Shown here: in pieces, positions 46,966-58,999 of the stretch
How the letters are laid out: each line of letters begins with the position of its first letter
Position numbering within the stretch: position 1 is the first letter of the stretch
NCBI GenBank assembly: GCA_963969395.1
Contig: OZ017799.1
Span: 22,074,501 to 22,138,500, forward strand
Direction: 5' to 3'
DNA length: 64,000 nt
Source of the DNA: Pseudoscleropodium purum
Lineage: Eukaryota > Streptophyta > Bryopsida > Hypnales > Brachytheciaceae
The notes under the pieces: model-generated
Database searches by the model: none
What the model saw: only the letters and a program-made list of their open reading frames with translations
What the model was told of the DNA's origin: nothing
Translations under genes and position numbers: made by a program

Positions 46966-48558
46966 CCCCTGTACAGGCAGAATTACTAATTTGCCCTCAT
47001 GCCATTGTTGAATTTATTTTTTAGAACGAGGAGAGCAACTGAAAATACATTTTTTCGAAAAAATATAAATTTGTTAGGAATTTTTGAAGTGTGTTGCAAA
47101 AATTATCCTGAAAGAGTTATTAGACTATTCCTCAAACCAACAAAATGTGTATTTATAACAATCATCTTTCTCATCATCAACAGTGAGTCACAATATTTCC
47201 AATGTGACCACAATATGAAGGCCTAAAAAGTCACTTCTCATAATGGATTTACACTCAAAAAGTGGAAGTTCTTGTTGTAGTCATTTATCAATCCATTAGC
47301 ATCACTTGAAACATTGGTTGTAACTCAATGTAACCAAAATCTTATTTATTGAAAAAAGTCAACTAGTGGTTGATGCAAGACATTGATGGGTCATTCACTA
47401 GGTGTCTTAGATGGGTCTTTTGTCTACAATCAAATAATCTATCTTAGTTTGGTAATTGAATGAGAGGTTCTTTTTGGCTCTAGAGGCAAAAAGATGAGGG
47501 TGTACTAGGGGAATCAAGGTGGACTTTCCATGTGGAATTGGAATCAAAAAACAAATTTCAAGTTTTCTGGAATCCTAATTGCTTTGGATGACTTCCATGA
47601 TGTTTACACTTCCAATTGAACAGGAAGAAACTACATTTTAGGGTAACTTTGTCTTATTCTCAAATTAAAAGCAATCCAAAAGTTGAAGCCTAATGTTAAA
47701 ATTAAATTTCATGAAGCTAAAAACTTGTTCTTCCCACTTTTCATGTATTTGTCCCTATAATCCTATCAACAACTATTCCAATTTTCTCCTAGCAAACATT
47801 GCACACTTCCATGTAGAGTCCTGCAAAAAATTCTCTTTTGCAAAGTTTGACCAATTAATGAATATGGAGGTGATAGGAATTCTCCTTAAATTATAGAATA
47901 TATTGCTTCCAAATGAATACCTAATAAGATTGCAAGAAGATGAACTAAAATATGTTTTGACTAAAAAGTACCTCCAATTCCAAAAAGTTGGATGTGAACA
48001 AATATCAACCTCAATGAGCCAAAAAAACAAACTCAATGAATATATTTGGAATTTATCAAGAGTACGAAGAACATATAGTCAATGATAGGGTTGAGTAGGA
48101 AATTTAATGACTTTGATTAATTTGATGATGATGCAACTTTTCAAAAGTTGAACACATTTTAGGTTTCAAAGAATTGGAGGAAAAATATTCAAATATGACT
48201 TTTTCTATTGACAAAAGGTACATAAAAGGAGCTATTTGAGTAAGTAGACACTCCTTACAATGTTGTCTTTGGATTGAATCATGTCCAGAATGATATCCTT
48301 GCATTTATTTTCAACCTTGATGATCTAGATGTGTCTATGATTTATTACTATTGAACTAAGTGATTTAAGATCTTGTACGCTCTTGGATTCTTATTTTGAA
48401 AAAATGCAAAGATCTCATATAAATGGAATTGGGTAAAAAGATGGAATAATGTGTGTCTATATTAAGACCTAGGATTTTTGTCTTGTCATCTATAAAACCA
48501 ATCTTTAAAAGGATCAAAGAAGTGAGTATTGAAAAATTGAGGCAATTCAAAAAAAAAA
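46966..48558. other. AT-rich intergenic DNA, no gene seen
   Basis: Short frames only, no motif on either strand. Confidence 0.5.
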
Positions 48559-48562
48559 TTAA

Positions 48563-49510
48563 CTTTTAAAAGACAATAAGCTCCCATGGAGTTTTTTGAA
48601 GGCTCAAGTAGGTTCATTTGAAGCCATTTTTGAATAGATGAAAATGAAATTTTTACCGAAGATGCACACTTGTTTTCTAAGATTGTGTGCCTAAATAAAA
48701 AGTTATAGGGCTTGAAAGTTTAGGAGTAGTTTGAGGAGGGTGCTATTAGAAAGGGCAAACAATTGGGCAAGCTATAAATATTTTTCCATTCATTTTGAAC
48801 TTTTATATCTTACAATCTATGAAGCTAGAAGTTGAAAAGTTTTCTACACATTCTTGTAGTAGTATAGGTTGATAATGCATGTATGAAACTTTAAAAAATA
48901 TTCTTTCCAATCTTCACTCAATGCATAAAAAATGGTAATTTCCAAACAATTGTGGAAATATTAGCTCAAATCGTGGTGTAAATTAATTCTTAAAAATTAT
49001 TTTATTTTTTTCAAAACTTGGTTTAGAGAAATAAATATTTGTGTTGATCATTGAGATTTTGATTCTCCCAAAAATAAGTTATTTTAAAAGAAGTTGAAAT
49101 CTTGCTCGTGTAATTGAACATAGACATCCTCTTACAAAAAGATTTTTGTGTATGTTAGACTGTCCATTATCTTTGAAAATTGACATGTTATTGAATGACA
49201 TAACTACCTATCCAATGCTTCAAGTTTTCAAAGTTGGATATTGTCTCTTTTGCCACAAAGTTGAGTCAAACCAAGTGAAGTCCTTATCAAGTAGGGTCCA
49301 AATTTTATTTTCTTCTAACTTTAAATTTTGTACTCTTACAACCTGTGTAGTCAAATGGTATAAAAAAATCCATGGATTTCTTTAGTATTATAGTACAAAT
49401 TTTTACAATTGAAAGTTTGAAAAATATTTTTATAATTCTATTAAACTGGATGTACTAGAAAAATGGCAGTTTGGGACATTTTTGTAAAAAATAGTCAAAG
49501 AATTGTAGGG
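48563..49510 (-). mobile_element. Degenerate TTAA element, subfamily A copy 4, inverted
   Basis: On the minus strand it starts with a diverged form of the subfamily A left end: GGGATTGA at 49508-49515 reads TCAATCCC, against TTAACCC in copy 3. The next 50 bp match copy 3 in reverse (AATAGTCAAAGAATTGTAGGG against ACATAGTCAAGGAATTTTAGGG). The other end is TTAAC followed by TTTTAAAAGAC at 48559-48574. It is much more diverged than copies 1 and 3. Confidence 0.5.
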
Positions 49511-49515
49511 ATTGA

Positions 49516-51019
49516 CTTTCAAAGTTGCAATCCCACAATTTTGAGCATCTCTAACCTTTATTTGGATTCCTTGGAATACTTGATCTTGGTATAAATTTTC
49601 TCCCTTGTGGAAGTTAAGATACTTCTTCTTTATGTGAATGTACCTTTATTGACTTTGGGCCAAAGTAGAAGAAGCTTTGCAATATAGACAAAGCATTTTG
49701 TAATGTTGTGGGTAGTATAGCAAACATCTACACCATATCTTCATGGAATCGGCATACAATAAGGGCTTTGGAGGGCCTAGGCAACTAGGAATTAGTCAAC
49801 TATTTTCATACTTAGGAGACTCATCATATCAAAAATCAATAGTTATTGACTGATTTAGATGAAGATTCTCTAAACTCTACACTCGGAGTAGGAATACAGA
49901 TGCCTTCATTAAAGTAATTGCACCTAAAATTGCACAAATAAGCAATTCATCATGGTTTCCAATATGATATCAAAACATTTTTGTGGATCTTGTTGGTAGT
50001 CAAAAGGAGATTCTAGATTATGTTACAATGCATTGTTTGAACATTGTATGATTAAATTACAAGTTTTCAAAATGCTGAAAATAGATGTTTCCAAAATCAA
50101 CTATAAACTCTAGTGAATGATGGGAGGACGTTTTAGGCATGAATATGTAGGAGCTAGTTATAGAAAGCAATTGAAATTAGGTGTAGTTCCCTTTATTGTG
50201 TAATTAGAGGTCATTTCAAGGAATATGTAAGAAAGCCAATTGTTGCAAGGGTGTATTGTAAGTTTTAAGCTCAAGAAAAGTCCTTGCATCCAACTTTGTA
50301 GAGGCATGTTGTTGATGTTTTAGGATTTAATCTTAAAATGCTCGAGGAGTGTGAAAGTTTCTTTTTGACCTTATTTACTCTGGTATTTCCATATGTATAA
50401 ATTTTTGAGATTTTAAAGCTATTTTGGAGTTGGAAATGAATTTTCTTCACTTTTTCTTCAAAAACTCATGATATTTTGAAATCATCACCAAAAAATTTGA
50501 AAATTTTTAGACATATATAAGACACGTGATTATATCTCTTAAATATATAAAAAAAATAATCCTCTCATAAACTTAGCTGCGAAGTAGAGGAAACAAAGCC
50601 ACTTTTTTTGAGATATGGTAGCCAATCCATTTCTAACCAGGGCCCCCCATTCCCATCATATAAGCTACACTCCTTCCATTCAGTAGGAGAAAAAACAAGA
50701 AATGAATTATGGGACAATTCACAACGCAGTGATGGTGCATCAAGAGTGGTTGCAGTCTTTGTTTATTTTAAAATCAACCTATAGTTGGAAATAGGAAGGC
50801 TTACATGACAAGAATAGGTTGAATAGAATCTTCAACTAAAAAATTTGTAGTAATAAAATTTTGAGAAATGAAATTCTGAAAAAATATGGACTCCTTCTAA
50901 ACACTGTTTCTATACATGGGAAAATTCCTGCACTCAAGAAACCTATGCTCCAGATATACAGAATTGCTTAAGTGGTCGAAAATGGGTCGGCTACCATAGA
51001 CCTAACTTAAGTTACATGG
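49516..51019. other. AT-rich intergenic DNA, no gene seen
   Basis: No coding motif, RNA gene or clear repeat structure was recognised. Confidence 0.5.
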
Positions 51020-51460
51020 TCATGGTCTCCGTCCTGCAAGGGTTAGAAACTAATGGAGGAGAAAAATAACTGACACTGTGTGTTAATTAAGATAAGCTTA
51101 AGTAACCACCTGATTTTCAGTTTTCTCGGTAACGGAGCAAATTAACTTACTTAACTGACACTTTGTCTTAATCTTCAGTATCTCACGGGACCCCCCTGAC
51201 TCCATCAGCTCTCTGTTTTTAACTTTACCTCATACAATGGAGCAAATTAATTAAGCTTAACTGGTTAGGGTTTAGGGTTCAGTAACTTACTCCCGTTATG
51301 GGTCTTCCACCACCTCACTCCTTGTTTTGCTTTGTTTTTATCACTGTAACGGAGCAAACCAATTAACTGGTATTCATACTTTTTTTAATTTTATTAATCT
51401 TAAGTTAATCCCTGTAACTCATGGAGCTATTTCCTGGTAGTCCTGTCAAGCTTGAGTATC
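51020..51460. repeat. Degenerate tandem repeat, unit about 105-112 bp
   Basis: The phrase (C/T)AA(C/T)GGAGCAAAYYAATTAA(C/G), or close variants, occurs near 51131, 51237 and 51350, each followed by TTAACTG(A/G). A diverged fourth unit may end near 51430. Spacing is about 105 and 112 bp. Confidence 0.6.
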
Positions 51461-51509
51461 TGAACTTAAATCTTGCAGCCGGGTGCCGGCATCCTCCATC
51501 ATACCTTAA

Positions 51510-52459
51510 CCCCTCACCACCCAAAGTCATTTTGGGTTCAAAAACATCAGTGCTTTTGAAGTGATATAGATCTAAATGTCACTAAGCTATAAAGATCTTA
51601 ACTGTACAATCTTTTAATGTACATGTTGTTAACAATGTGTATCAAATTTGAAGTTATTTTGACCACATAGATTGCAAGATTATAATGTTTTAGTGTTGGA
51701 AGATTCCTAAAAACACATTTAAAGGCAAATTTTGACTTCTAAACCCTAATCAAATGAAAAAACTTTAAACTACAAAGTGATTCAAATCCATCATATGAAT
51801 ACATTGGTGAAAAAAAATATCATTCAATTGACTCAATGTGTATGCAAAATGGCTTGCAAATGTCAAAAAATAGGCAAGAACAGTTGCAGAAAACACATCT
51901 AGGTCTGAACCTCCTTCTACTAAAATGCCACTTAGTCATTCATAAATTCTTGAATTGATATGAAATTTTAGCCGCACAAACTAGACTAGTATGCGTAACT
52001 TTCCTAAATTTTTTTTATTGGAAACAAACATTGTATGAAGAAGATACAAGCCACTGAAGTTCACTGTAGTCCATAAATGGCGGGATTTTGAATTTCGAAT
52101 TGCTCCCAAACATTCAAAACAACTAGCACCAACATGAAAATTTTACCACAATAACTAGACTTCAAGGAGAACATAACCCAACAAGTTTTATTGAAATCAA
52201 ACATTGGATGAAGGAGATACAAGCCCTCGAAGTTGCAGCCATGAAATGCACTTTGGTGAATCAAATTGAACCTGTGAACTTCGATTTGCTTCCAAAAAAT
52301 CATTACCTCTTGGATTGATCTGAAACTTTTATCGCATAAACCAGAAGAAAAGGTGCGAATTTTCCAACAAGTTTTATTGAATCTGAACATCGGTTGCAAA
52401 AGTTACAATACTTTTAATTTTATGAGAAGCCACTTTTTGGCCCCTTGAACGGTGAGGGG
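51510..52459 (-). mobile_element. TTAA-flanked non-autonomous element, subfamily B copy 2
   Basis: The ends CCCCTCACC and GGTGAGGGG are a perfect 9-bp inverted repeat, flanked by TTAA at 51506-51509 and 52460-52463. The interior is the reverse complement of copy 1 at 20592-21555 with moderate divergence across the whole length. It has 950 bp and no transposase frame. Confidence 0.78.
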
Positions 52460-52463
52460 TTAA

Positions 52464-54407
52464 GACTGTCCTCCCCCTTTAAAATTTTTAAAATTTTTAA
52501 ACAAATAGAAATCCTTAGCAAGATCATTCTGTCCTTCCTTTTCCTTTTCTATCTTATAACGGCGCCCCAATTAGTTAAGGGAATCGGTACTTCCGTTGTG
52601 TTAAGCTTAAGTAACTGGCATGGATTGGGTGATGACTTATGACATGTCGTTTCATCATGATGGTCCGACGGACGGAGGATCCGACGAGACCTTTCCGTTG
52701 CTCGTAGTTCCATCCGTTACTACTGTCCTCCGTGCGTCAGGCTTTTCCGCCTCCTCCCCTTCCTTCCGTCCGTTTCTTCCGCGAAGCTTTTTCTTTTTTC
52801 TTTTCCGTTAGGATAATCCCTGTTCGTTCGTGCCTTTTCTGACGGACGGAGTTCGATTGACAGACTGCATTCTCTGGCCCTGGCTGATAAGATATGGGGC
52901 ATTGGTATCTGTGACAGTAGTGAGTCTTCATTCACGGTCCCGCCGGTTCTGAGATCATACTGCTCGTTGCCAGAGTGCGTCAGTCATGCAGGCTGGAGCG
53001 GATGAATGAAAAAAGAAGATATCCCACGTCAGGTATATTCGATGGATGGACGGACAGACGGACGGAGGGCGGGTAAGGTAAGGTAGTTCACGGCAGTTTT
53101 TATCATTATTATTATCAATAAGTATATTATGGATTCAAATATCCAATTCAATTCAGTACACCACTGTACCTGACTCCAGTGATGAGCCAGGTCGAGATGA
53201 AGATTACCGGTGGCTCCAAATTATTCTTCAGTCAGACCGTACATTACATTAACATTGCATTGCATTACATGACTGGATTGAGGAGTGAGGACCCTGCCTG
53301 CGCAGTGCAGAGATTCGTTTCTTTCCTCTGATTCAGTCATGAGAACACTCGCTTTATGTTGTGGATAAGTTAAGTTAAGTTCAATGTTTCGGGGAGGAAT
53401 TAGGGCTAACTTTGGGGCCCCATTTCCATGCAGGAGCCCTCACACGCAAACTGTCTGGAGAAGCCACGTCAGCGGGTGGTGGGCCCGACCCCATCTGCTG
53501 GAGGTGTGAGCTGGAGAGCTGGAGCTGAACGACAAGACTTGACTTAATGAGCTTAAGAGGAGTTCACTTAATTTAGTCGATTTGCACTCCTCGTGGAAGC
53601 AGGCTTGACTTTTCGTGTTCACACAGTCACAATCGGTGAAGACGTGGACGGCTACATAAATTTGGAACTTGTCATAATTGGGGCAGCGGGCGGGAAAAGA
53701 AATGGGTATTTTTTTAGGGTTTTCTTTTGAATTGTTTATATGTTGTTTGGGTTGGACAATGGACACATTATTACTATTATTATTATTTTTAAAAATTGAA
53801 GGGTTGGACACCTTTAGAAAGTGGAATTCCTAATGAATGAGCAGCGCCGCCATCGATGAGATCTGAGTTGCCCCTCCACGGCGGCTGCCCCTCTTTCATC
53901 AATGGTTCTCATGGACAGTCCAAATTGGGTTGCCCTTTCTACCACGTCCTGGGGTAAGTTTGATTCTGGGCCCCTCTTCCGTACTAAACTGAACTCAAGT
54001 TAGATTCCTCATTCAAGACTGGGAGCCTCGAATTAGTTGATTGAGGACCTACAATATTCCTTGAGTGGCTCCAAATCCAAACACCGGGCTTTCCCTTTAT
54101 TGGTGTCAAAAAATAAAATAAAATAAAAAATCCAAACACTTTGCCACCGTATCATATGACTTCAAATCGTCAGTCATGACGCACCCCAAGATCATGATAT
54201 TTGGCCACCCTAACTTAAGCTCAAGCCCGATGGGTGTGTCGTTTTTCCTCCCAATCTTCCAATATTAGTTTGGCTTGTAGGAAGGGGTTGGTTTGGTTTA
54301 TCCTTTTTGTGCACATGTGGAGAACATGTGGGGGGCCATGTGGGGGCACCGTGGGCACTGGGGGAACTTCTACGCAACCTGATCAACCCTGGATGCGTGG
54401 GCAGCAG
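52464..54407. other. GC-richer unassigned DNA with GACGGACGG motifs
   Basis: Between about 52650 and 53075 the strings GACGGACGG and CCGTCCGT recur on both strands, giving several short inverted pairs and one GGAC-rich stretch at 53041-53075. No gene was recognised; minus frame 53811-53440 lacks a domain. A short AAAATAAAATAAAATAAAA stretch occurs at about 54110-54128. Confidence 0.45.
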
Positions 54408-54449
54408 ATTTTATTTTATTTTTTGAAACAAATGGGAGACCCATTGCAT

Positions 54450-57400
54450 TAGAAAAAACACGGTGAAACAACCACGCCCAAAAGGCTGGACATGAAGAGA
54501 TAAGAGAACAAGAGAACCAGAACAAAACCTAAGTAAAGCTATACATATCAGGGGCTTGGTTTTGCCAAATAATTTTTGAATTAAGCCTATAAGCCAACAC
54601 CGGGGAATGAAGCCAAATGTTATCTAACTTCTTCTAGGTATTAGTTGCATGTTTGGGGTGGCATTTGGCGCTATTGTGAGCTTGCAATTGGATTGCCTGT
54701 CTAAAATCGAGAAGTGAACTCCACAAAGCACCATGAATAAATTGCAAGGGCCAACTAGAATGTGAGAACACCTTGTTGTTCTTAGAACTCCATATCAACC
54801 CAAGGGATGACCCTTAGAGTAAAGTCCATATGGTACAGATGTCTTGGAATCTTTCTAGGGGTGATCATGTTGAAAATGCATTGATGGAAATCAAATCGAG
54901 AGTAAGGGGTTGTCATGGGAGATGCATCTAGGAGGTGACATAGAATTGATTGGGCATAATTCCAAATCTCTTGGACACAAGGGCAAAAGAAGAACTTGTG
55001 AGCTAGGATTTCTTCACATCCTAAATTGCAATAGTTACATGTAGTGTTGATGCCAAAGGTAATTCGGGCTCTCCGAGAATGAACTACAATTGCATTATGC
55101 CATACTGACCAAATGAAAGTTGCATTGTTGTGAGATCGCCTTTTATACCAAAGGTTGCACCAATCAAGGGAGAAGCTATTAGAAAAGAATCCTAGCCATT
55201 TGGCTTGTATAAGTTACTTCAGTTGTTGATTTTTAGTAAGCAAAAAGTGACCAATGGCCGAAGTGTAAGCAATCAAATAGGTACTGTCATTCCACCGCCA
55301 TTTTGTTGTGTTAAAATCTAGGTCTCAAACTAGTCCTATGCAAAACAATTTGGAGGGGCAACTTTGACTTGTTTTTGTATCAAGGATATGAATGTGCCTT
55401 ACGAAACATGTAATGTTGGTTGACCGTGATGATGGTAGTAAAAAGCTAAGTTGTCAAGTCAATAGACCAATTATTGCACAGGTAAGGGTTCTTGGTAAGA
55501 GTATGATCTGAAATTATAGAAAGGATAAATTGTAGTCGGGGGTTGGGTTGAGCCAAACAGTGAATGGAGTAAGGTCATGGGGTTCCAAGAAGAGACCCAC
55601 CCATTCACCAACTTGAACGTGATCAATTGGAGTAGTAAGCAAATATAGCCACTTTGGAGGAAACATAGACATAAGATAATTTATAATGCCTTGATTGGAC
55701 TTTATCAAGGGAAAACTGGAAGAAATGTCTTCCCTTGGGCAAAATTCCTTTGTGATGGTGTCCCATAAATCTCCAGTGGTCTGTAGGCTACCTTGAGCCA
55801 GAATCCTCGCTCTATCTATAGTGAAATTGAAATAAGTTCCAATAAATTCTGATGTCCACCATAAACTAGTTGTGAGTACTTCATCTAAATTGGTAGGGGA
55901 GATGGATTCAGTATGCCGGACAATTTCTCTCCAAGCGTTGGTGATTTTGTTTCAAACACGCAACCCTTCTATGATGGAAGGTTTATGTATCATAAGTTAT
56001 GCTTGAGTAGGGAACCAAATTTTTTGTATAGGATAAGGTTTCATTTTGAGAATTCTATACCTAAGTAAAACTTTGATGTTGGAAATACCAGGTTTGATGG
56101 CAAAGAGTATCCATTTAGCCAAAAGGGTTAAAGAAACCTTAGGGTCAAGAAGTTTGAGACCTCCAGTTTCTTTGGGTAAGCAACAATCATCCCATGCTAC
56201 CCTAGCTCGTGCCATGTATTTCATGCCACTCCACAAGAAGTTCCTAAGGCTACCCTTGATATCTCGGATAGCTTTTAGAGAGCCACTCCATATGGTGATG
56301 AAGTATTAAAGTGGATAATAGTACTGCATTGACTATTGTTGCTTTGCTAGCTAAAGAAAGACGTTGGAATGACCAACAAATCAATTTTTTCGAGATTTTT
56401 GCTTTGAGAAAGCCATCAATATTGGTAGTCTCAAGTGTAATGCCAAAAGGTACCCCTAATAGTTTAGATAATAAGCTAGATGGGGCCCAAGTAAGGCCAA
56501 AATCCTTTAGCCAGTGAGGCATTGGATTCTTAGAGAACCAATAGGCAATACTTTTGGTCAAATTAATAGTAAGGCCAATAGCCGAACCAAATTGGTTATG
56601 AAAAGATATGGTGTTGCAAAGATCCTTCTCTTGCCCCCTAATGGACAAGCCGGTGTCATTGGCGTATTGGGCAACAAGTTGTTGAATAGTACTCTTTGGT
56701 AGTTGAATGCCATGAAGAAGTCTAGAGTTTTGTGCTGAAGATGCTGCCATATTGAATACTTCTCTTATAAAAAGGAATAGATAAGGTGCTAGTGGGCAAT
56801 TTTGTTTCACTCTTCTTTGAATGGAAAAAGGGGTCATAGTTTTCCCATTGAAAGGGGCCGAGGTTGATGCATCTTGTAGTAACATCACTACGAGATTGAT
56901 AAAGGACTCTAGAAGCCCAATTTATTCATCACCTGATGAAGAAAATCCCATGAGACCACGTCATATACTTTGGTGAAATCCAACTTTAGGAAGATAAAGT
57001 CTTGGCTAGAATCTTTAGTCTATTTTATGGTTTCATACTGAAGCAAAATATTCCCTAAAATATGTCTATTAGGAAGGAATGTTGATTGCTTAGGGCTAAT
57101 AATCTCTTTAAAAAGATGTTGAAGCCTAATTTGGAGAGATTTGACAACTATTTTATATGAAACATTTAAGAGTGTAATAGGTTGCCAATTAGAGATATTG
57201 GCCCTGTCACATACTTTGAAAAGAAACACGATACATCCAGACCTCATATCTACGAGAAAATTCCCTGGGCTAATAGATTGTTGTACCATCCTCATAAAAT
57301 CAGCTCCTATAAGATCTCGGAAACAACAATAAAATTCCGAAGTCACCCCATTTGAGCCTAGACTACATTCTTTTGCCATTTGAAGGAGAGCTTAGTATAA

Positions 57401-58789
57401 TTCCCCTTTAGATAGAGGTCGCTCAAGTTCTTGCACCATGAAAGGAGAGAATTTACAAGTAATAGATGAAAAAATAAAGTCTCTATCCTTTAGCACATCC
57501 TCCAACACTGTTCTTATAGAGTACAATCTAGAATCAAAGCAAGTGCATATATTTTCTAGGTCTAAGCTATCATGTCAAAGATTGCCTTGATTGTCTCTAA
57601 GTTCAGTAATAGAGGATGTGCTAAGATTTTCTCAAACTACCTTAAAAGAAATTTGCAAAGAAGTGGTCGCCAAAAAGTTTCCAACAGGTGCTCGATTGTA
57701 TTTTTTGACCCTCTACCTTTCGAAATTTGAAATCAACTAAATTGGATTGAAGAAGATTCACCTTTTGCTAGAGCTTGGTTGAGGCAGGACTAAGCTGCAA
57801 TGCACTTTTTTTTACTTAAGGGCAGTATAGAGAGCCGATTCATCCTATCAATGGAGCTTGGCTTTCCTAATACAAAAACGTCGATAAAAGCGGGTTACAC
57901 GTTTCAATTTAGAGAAGAAAGAGGCTTGTAATGGTGATGATGTCCATACAGTTCAAATATTAGCATTAGCTTTCTCAAAGTGTTGCAAAGTCATAGCCCA
58001 TCTACTTGGACAAGGAGGGGCTTTGGCAAGTTTGATGGTCAAGGAGACAGGACTATGGTCAGACCTTGAGTGATCATCCCAGATTCTATATTCTAGAATT
58101 TGTTAGTGAGAAGATGGAGAGTCTGGAAAAACATAGCACTGATCGAGGTGAACCATAATACAGTCTGCATCCTCGCGAGCGTTATTCCATAAGAAAGCCA
58201 GGCTATGAGCTATGAGTGGATACTTTGCAACCTGAAGAATATCTTTCATCCCATTAAATAAAAGTCTCTCATGTAATGAAAGAGATCATCCACTAGCATT
58301 AGTTTTATTATTGTGTCATTGTACCATATTAAAATCCTCTATTAAGGTTCATCTTCAAGTGGATGGGAATTCCTGAGACATAGTTTTCCAAAGAACTTTC
58401 CTTGACTAAGGAGTATGAGGAACATATACATTAATAAATCCTAAGTCTCCACCAAGTAATCAAAACAAGATGAACCAATGAACTCGGCCCCCAAAGAGGG
58501 AATCTGATGAAGAGAAAAGTTTGGCCCACCTTGCTGAAATAAATGATGCAACCCCTCCTTTGCCACCTTGTGGATCAACAAAAGTATAACCTAGAGTTGC
58601 TTTGGTAACAAAAGTAATAGTGCATTTCCAAACTTATTTGCCTAGGTTTGTTACGCTAACTCCACGAAGCTTGTGTTCTTGAATAAATAGCATATCTATT
58701 GGATTCCAATGTAAGTATTGTCGCAAATTGTCAATTGCAAAGGAGCCATTGAGTCCTCCAATATTTTGAGAAATAATTTTAATATTCAT
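54450..58789 (-). pseudogene. LINE ORF2 remnant: endonuclease, reverse transcriptase, zf-RVT
   Basis: From ATG 58789 the endonuclease starts MNIKIISQNIGGLNG, then FIQEHKL with the catalytic Glu; GFINVYVPHTP follows near 58440-58400, with a TAG right after it. Reverse transcriptase traces are GVTSEFYCCF and ISNWQPITLLNVSYKIV (57379-57020), LKLDFTKVYDVVSWDFL with the first catalytic Asp (about 56995-56935), and QYANDTGLSI at about 56670-56640, where the family has YADD. WDDCCLPKETGGLKLLDP lies in the ORF from 56236. The C-terminal zf-RVT reads CNYCNLGCEEILAHKFFFC near 55040-54980. Multiple stops and frame changes separate these pieces. Confidence 0.9.
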
Positions 58790-58999
58790 AAAGAAGTTGG
58801 GTCGGGGGTATACCAAAACGTCCTCTACGTGATCATGAGTTTTCAAAGAGTTATACCCCTAAGAATCCCGATAATGCATCACTTGTGGGACATGGACGAT
58901 AGATTGTTGAAGAAAGGGGTCTCTAAGCTTGGCCCGAGCAGAGGCTCAAATGCTCCGCATTGACATATCACTAGTGATATTATAATCTGAGGATGAAGA

